Below are positions 5,750 to 9,503 of a stretch of 9,503 nucleotides of DNA, in pieces (within the stretch, counting starts at the first letter, position 1; each line of letters starts with the position of its first letter). Under the pieces are notes generated by a model. The model had not been told where the DNA came from and made no database searches. It worked only from the letters and a program-made list of their open reading frames with translations. The position numbers and the translations under genes are program-made. This DNA is from an uncultured Oscillospiraceae bacterium (GTDB lineage: Bacteria; Bacillota; Clostridia; Oscillospirales; Acutalibacteraceae). The DNA lies in assembly GCA_900549155.1 (NCBI GenBank), contig URNF01000081.1, forward strand, positions 1 through 9,503. Direction: 5' to 3'.

Positions 5750-7171
5750 ATGGCAGACATCAAGCATATTGAAAAAGAAGAGCTTTGTCGGCAGGAAGCC
5801 TATGCGCAAAAGGTGCAGGCATATTATGCCCAGCACAAGCGCGGGCTGTCGCCGCTGGCACATATCCGCACTTTCGGCTGTCAGCAGAACGTCGCGGACT
5901 CCGAACGCATCAAGGGCATGCTGGCGGAAATGGGCTTCGGCTTCACGGAAGAACCCGAAAACGCCGATTTCATCCTTTTTAACACCTGTGCTGTGCGGGA
6001 ACACGCGGTGGATCGCGTGTTCGGCAATGTGGGTGCCTTGAAGCACATCAAAACGCGGCATCCCGATACGCTGATCGCCGTGTGCGGCTGCATGGTGCAG
6101 CAGGAGCATGTGGCAAAACGCCTGAAGGAGCACTATCCGTTTGTGGGGCTTGTGTTCGGCACCCATGTGGTGCACACACTGCCGCAGCTGATCTTCGAAG
6201 CGCTCGGCAGCAAAAAGCAGCTCACCGTCACGCCGACTGCGGACGGCGTGATCGCCGAGGGCATTCCCGTGCGCCGCGACGGCAGCTTCAAAGCGTTTGT
6301 GCCGATCATGTACGGCTGTAACAATTTCTGCACCTATTGCGTTGTGCCGTATGTGCGCGGCAGGGAGCGCAGCCGCGATCCCGAGATCATCCTGGAAGAA
6401 ATTCGCGAGCTGGTGCGCGACGGCTATAAGGACATCACTCTGCTCGGACAGAATGTCAATTCCTATGGCAAGGGCGAGGCACACGGCGTGGACTTTCCGG
6501 CGCTTTTGGAGCGCGCCGATGCCATTGAGGGCGACTTTATTCTGCGGTTCATGACCTCGCATCCAAAGGACGCGACAAAGCGCCTTTTCGACACGATCGC
6601 GGCATCGAAAAAGATCTCGCATCATTTTCATCTGCCGTTCCAGTCGGGCAGCGACCGTATTCTGAAGCAGATGAACCGCCACTATGACCGCGCGCAATAC
6701 CTTTCGCTCATTGACTATGCGCGCAAGGTCATTCCGGACATTTCGTTCACAAGCGATGTCATTGTCGGATTTCCCGGGGAAACCCGCGAGGACTTTGAGG
6801 AGACTCTTTCTCTTGTAAAGGAAGTCGGCTTTACATCTCTCTTTACCTTTATCTATTCGCCGCGCGTCGGCACACCGGCGGCGTCCATGCCCGATCCGAT
6901 CTCCAAAAAGGAGAAAACGGCGTGGTTTCAGGAGTTGACTGCGCTGCAGGAGGAACAGTCGGCGGCAAGGCTTGCCGGCATGGTCGGCACGGTGCACCGC
7001 ACGCTCATCGAAAGCGCCGGAGACGGCTATCTCGAAGCGCGTCTGCCGGAAAACAGCGTCGTGCGCGTTGCGGGCGATGCGGCGCTTGTGGGACATTTTG
7101 CCGAGGTGGAGATCAATGCGGCACGCAGCTATATTTTGCAGGGCAAGATTTTGACAGTGGAAAATGCTTAA
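5750..7171 (+). CDS. miaB: tRNA-2-methylthio-N6-dimethylallyladenosine synthase (MiaB)
   Basis: MiaB is a radical-SAM enzyme that methylthiolates i6A37 of tRNAs to ms2i6A, which stabilises codon reading. The 473-residue product has the UPF0004 domain with cluster cysteines in TFGCQQNVADSE (Cys44), NTCAVREHA (Cys80) and CGCMVQ (Cys114). The radical SAM triad is in YGCNNFCTYCVVPYVRGRERSR (Cys190, Cys194, Cys197). LLGQNVNSYG follows, and a C-terminal TRAM RNA-binding domain covers about 405-470. PYVRGRERSR and the QNVNSYG block fit MiaB rather than RimO or MtaB. An open frame extends back to 5675, but the promoter -10 lies within it, so ATG 5750 with its Shine-Dalgarno is chosen. The N-terminal 35 residues are charged and precede the conserved domain, as often in Firmicutes. 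It is the first gene of an operon whose next start lies 13 bp after the stop. Confidence 0.96.
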   Translation: MADIKHIEKEELCRQEAYAQKVQAYYAQHKRGLSPLAHIRTFGCQQNVADSERIKGMLAEMGFGFTEEPENADFILFNTCAVREHAVDRVFGNVGALKHIKTRHPDTLIAVCGCMVQQEHVAKRLKEHYPFVGLVFGTHVVHTLPQLIFEALGSKKQLTVTPTADGVIAEGIPVRRDGSFKAFVPIMYGCNNFCTYCVVPYVRGRERSRDPEIILEEIRELVRDGYKDITLLGQNVNSYGKGEAHGVDFPALLERADAIEGDFILRFMTSHPKDATKRLFDTIAASKKISHHFHLPFQSGSDRILKQMNRHYDRAQYLSLIDYARKVIPDISFTSDVIVGFPGETREDFEETLSLVKEVGFTSLFTFIYSPRVGTPAASMPDPISKKEKTAWFQELTALQEEQSAARLAGMVGTVHRTLIESAGDGYLEARLPENSVVRVAGDAALVGHFAEVEINAARSYILQGKILTVENA

Positions 7172-7184
7172 AGGAGATTGCAAT

Positions 7185-7598
7185 ATGGAAAAGATTTTGG
7201 AAATGGCAAAAGATCTCGGCTACACGCTGCAGGAGGATGCGCGATTTCTCAAGACCAAGGCGGCGCAGGAAGCGGCGGACGCCGATGAGGCGCTGCAGCA
7301 GATGATCGGGGAATTCAACCTCAAGCGCATGGCGATCAACACCGAGACCGCCAAGGAGGACGACGAAAAAGACACGGAAAAATTGGCGACGCTCAACCGC
7401 GAGCTGCGCGAGGTGTATGCGCAGATCATGGCAAATGAGCACATGCAGGCATATAACGATGCCAAAACCGAGCTTGACAAGCTCACGCGCGGCATGATGG
7501 CGATTCTCAACATGGCGGCGCAGGGGCTGGATCCCGACACCTATGAGGAGAGCGAGGGCTGCTCGGGGAATTGCGGTTCCTGCAGCGGCTGTCACTGA
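7185..7598 (+). CDS. YlbF/YmcA (Com_YlbF)-family protein with C-terminal Cys cluster
   Basis: This 137-residue, highly charged, largely helical protein matches the YlbF/YmcA family in its pattern: a short N-terminal helix (EKILEMAKDLGYTLQE), a long central coiled part (about 20-85) and a helix with LTRGMMAILNMAAQG (100-114). In B. subtilis the relatives YmcA (RicA), YlbF (RicF) and YaaT (RicT) form a complex that acts with RNase Y in mRNA processing and affects competence, sporulation and biofilm. The tail ends CSGNCGSCSGCH, with Cys126, 130, 133 and 136 and His137, a plausible Fe-S or metal site; the Bacillus complex is known to carry Fe-S clusters. Position between miaB and mutS parallels ymcA. 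The ATG at 7185 has AAGGAG (7171-7176), which begins on the last base of the miaB stop codon. I give no symbol, as ymcA and ylbF cannot be separated by eye. Confidence 0.85.
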   Translation: MEKILEMAKDLGYTLQEDARFLKTKAAQEAADADEALQQMIGEFNLKRMAINTETAKEDDEKDTEKLATLNRELREVYAQIMANEHMQAYNDAKTELDKLTRGMMAILNMAAQGLDPDTYEESEGCSGNCGSCSGCH

Positions 7599-7624
7599 GG
7601 TTAAAAACGGGAGGAGAGATCGGC

Positions 7625-9503
7625 ATGGCAGATTTTACGCCGATGATGCAGCAGTATCTGGAGATCAAGAAACAGCACGAGAATTGTATTCTCTTTTTCC
7701 GCTTGGGCGATTTCTATGAAATGTTCTTTGAGGACGCGAAAATTGCGTCCCGCGAGCTGGAATTGACGCTGACGGGCAAGGACTGCGGCATGGAAGAACG
7801 CGCACCGATGTGCGGCGTGCCGTTCCACAGCTGCGAGTCCTATATTGCCCGCTTGGTGCAGCGCGGCTATAAGGTGGCGATCTGCGAGCAAACGGAAGAC
7901 CCCGCGACCGCAAAGGGGCTTGTGAAGCGCGATGTTGTGCGCATCATCACGCCCGGAACGGTCATCGAGGGTAGCATGCTGGATGAAGCCCGCAATAACT
8001 ATCTGGCGACAGTGTTTGTGGATGCCGGACAAAAGCAGGCGGGACTGAGCTTTTGCGATTGCTCGACGGGTGTGGTGCATGTCACCTGCCTTTCCGGCGA
8101 CGATCTGCAGCTGCGCATCTGCAACGAGCTGGGACGGTTTTATCCCAGCGAAATTCTGTTCAACACCGCCGCTGCCGTGGATGAGGCGCTGCAATCGTTT
8201 GTCACCGACCGTTTGAAAATGACGGCGGATGTTCGCGAGGATGCCGAGTTTGATGTGGAGCAGTGCACCCAGCGCGTGCTGCGCCACTTTGAAAAAAAGA
8301 CCCTGGCAACGCTGGAGCTGGAGGACAAGCTGCCTGCCGTCTGTGCGCTGGGGTGCACGCTGGAATATCTGAAATCCACCCAAATGATCGGGCTGGAACG
8401 CCTTATCAATCTTGATGTCTATTCGGACATTCAGTATATGCGACTGGATCTTACCGCGCGGCGCAATTTGGAACTTCTCGAAACCATGCGCTCCAAGGAA
8501 AAGCGCGGTTCGCTCCTCGGCGTTCTTGACCGCACCTGCACCGCGATGGGCAAGCGTCTGATGCGCAGCTGGATCGAACAGCCGCTCATTCAGCCTGCCC
8601 CCATCATCGGCAGATTGAACGCTGTCGAGGAACTGATGAAGGAAACCGTGCTGCGGGACGAAATGCGGGAAGCGCTGCGGGACGTGTATGATCTCGAACG
8701 CATCCTGACCCGCATTATCTACGGCAACGCCAACGCGCGCGAGCTGCGCTCTCTGTGCATGACTATCGAACGGATCGCGCCGGTGAAGCAGCTGCTGGCA
8801 GGGGCGAGCTGTGCACTGCTGCAAACGCTGTATCAGCAGATCGACGATCTTGCCGACATTGAAAAGCTGTTATCCACCGCCATCCGCGACGACGCGCCGT
8901 TCACCGTGCGCGAGGGCGGCATGATCGCCGAGGGCTATAACGCCGCGCTGGATGAGCTGCGGCTGGACATGAAGGACAGCGGCGCGGTCATCCTGCGGGT
9001 GGAAGCGCAGGAGCGCGAGCGCTCCGGCATCAAAAACCTGCGGGTGGGCTATAACCGTGTTTTCGGCTATTATATCGAGGTCCCCCGCTCCTATACGGGC
9101 GAAGTGCCGCAGGAATATGTGCGGCGGCAGACGCTGGCAAACGCCGAGCGCTACATAACACAGGAGCTGAAAGAGCTGGAAACGCGGATGCTGACCGCGC
9201 GGGAACGCTCTGTTGCGCTGGAATATGAGCTGTTCACGGAGATTCGCAAAACGGTCGCAAAGGAAATGCTGCGCATTCAGCGCACGGCGGCGGCAATCGC
9301 ACAGCTGGACGTGCTGGCGTCCTTTGCCGAGGTGTCGGTCGTGCAGCAATACTGCCGCCCCGACATCAACACAAAGGGCGATCTGCACATCGTCGGCGGC
9401 AGACACCCTGTCGTCGAATCGCTGTCGGATGCGCCGTTTGTGCCCAACGATACGACGCTTGACAACCGCGACGACCGCATTGCGCTCATCACCGGGCCGA
9501 ACA
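7625..9503 (+). CDS. mutS: DNA mismatch repair protein MutS, 3' truncated by window
   Basis: MutS recognises mismatches and small loops and, with ATP, recruits MutL. The first 626 residues are visible without a stop or frameshift. The mismatch-binding domain has FRLGDFYEMF with the Phe-x-Glu motif (Phe30, Glu32) that stacks on the mismatch. APMCGVPFH and ICEQTEDP come later in domain I. The connector, lever and clamp regions follow, including GSLLGVLDRTCTAMGKRLMR, GYNRVFGYYIEV and the clamp-side ERYITQELKELE. The window ends at ITGPN, the first half of the Walker A motif GPNMxGKS, so the ATPase domain and C-terminus (about 230-250 residues in a normal MutS) are missing only because of the window edge. 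ATG 7625 has GGGAGGAGAG (7609-7618) ahead of it. It lies 26 bp after the YlbF-family gene and probably shares its transcript; mutL would be expected next. Confidence 0.97.
   Translation, partial: MADFTPMMQQYLEIKKQHENCILFFRLGDFYEMFFEDAKIASRELELTLTGKDCGMEERAPMCGVPFHSCESYIARLVQRGYKVAICEQTEDPATAKGLVKRDVVRIITPGTVIEGSMLDEARNNYLATVFVDAGQKQAGLSFCDCSTGVVHVTCLSGDDLQLRICNELGRFYPSEILFNTAAAVDEALQSFVTDRLKMTADVREDAEFDVEQCTQRVLRHFEKKTLATLELEDKLPAVCALGCTLEYLKSTQMIGLERLINLDVYSDIQYMRLDLTARRNLELLETMRSKEKRGSLLGVLDRTCTAMGKRLMRSWIEQPLIQPAPIIGRLNAVEELMKETVLRDEMREALRDVYDLERILTRIIYGNANARELRSLCMTIERIAPVKQLLAGASCALLQTLYQQIDDLADIEKLLSTAIRDDAPFTVREGGMIAEGYNAALDELRLDMKDSGAVILRVEAQERERSGIKNLRVGYNRVFGYYIEVPRSYTGEVPQEYVRRQTLANAERYITQELKELETRMLTARERSVALEYELFTEIRKTVAKEMLRIQRTAAAIAQLDVLASFAEVSVVQQYCRPDINTKGDLHIVGGRHPVVESLSDAPFVPNDTTLDNRDDRIALITGPN

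Noticed and set aside
5744..7183. 479-codon minus strand frame opposite miaB
   Set aside because: It lies fully antisense to miaB, whose motifs are unmistakable, and has no Shine-Dalgarno or domain of its own.
7601..8824. 407-codon minus strand frame opposite mutS
   Set aside because: mutS reads intact on the plus strand. The antisense product is His/Gln-rich and low in motif content, typical of a shadow.
1..9503. CRISPR arrays, tRNA or rRNA genes, insertion sequences, att sites, riboswitches
   Set aside because: No regularly spaced long repeats, cloverleaf or rRNA-like segments, transposase motifs or long structured leaders were found on reading both strands.

Overview
The window looks like part of a chromosome from a low- to mid-GC Gram-positive anaerobe, most likely class Clostridia near the Oscillospiraceae/Ruminococcaceae. 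Pointers are strong AGGAGG-type ribosome binding sites, sigma-A promoters of the TTGACA-17-TATAxT type, a stand-alone murC with a Clostridia-like active-site variant, and the gene order miaB - YlbF/YmcA-family gene - mutS, which resembles Bacillus subtilis ymcB-ymcA-cotE-mutS. This assignment is an inference from gene content and style; no rRNA or marker search was possible.

Left part (1-2844, + strand). A hairpin terminator (64-98) closes something to the left of the window. A monocistronic gene follows with its own promoter and terminator: an intracellular alpha/beta hydrolase resembling carbohydrate esterase family 15 (190-1281). Next comes a compact two-gene operon, a TetR/AcrR-type repressor (1461-2087) and a class I SAM-dependent methyltransferase (2090-2806). 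Its promoter carries four 16-bp palindromic operator-like sites (1370-1444), the clearest regulatory structure in the window. The operon ends in a long hairpin (2802-2844) that also contains the stop codon of the convergent gene on the other strand.

Middle part (2840-5572, - strand). murC (4199-5572) is followed by a terminator. Then, from a separate promoter with an 11-bp-period direct repeat, comes a two-gene unit: a membrane-anchored phosphodiester glycosidase domain protein (3204-4103) and a small cysteine-rich four-helix membrane protein (2840-3220). The second gene starts inside the first, with its ribosome binding site in the first gene's coding sequence.

Right part (5573-9503). A divergent intergenic region separates murC from the + strand operon miaB (tRNA ms2i6A37 methylthiotransferase), a YlbF/YmcA-family gene and mutS (mismatch recognition ATPase). 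mutS is cut by the window edge inside its Walker A motif. Between the divergent promoters lies a + strand terminator-like hairpin with no obvious gene feeding it.

Most of the window is housekeeping (cell wall, tRNA modification, mismatch repair) plus small accessory operons. I see no tRNA, rRNA, CRISPR array, insertion sequence, phage gene or known defence system. I do not claim a new system. The points most worth a second look are the four-operator TetR-methyltransferase operon and the coupled glycosidase/CxxC-membrane-protein pair.
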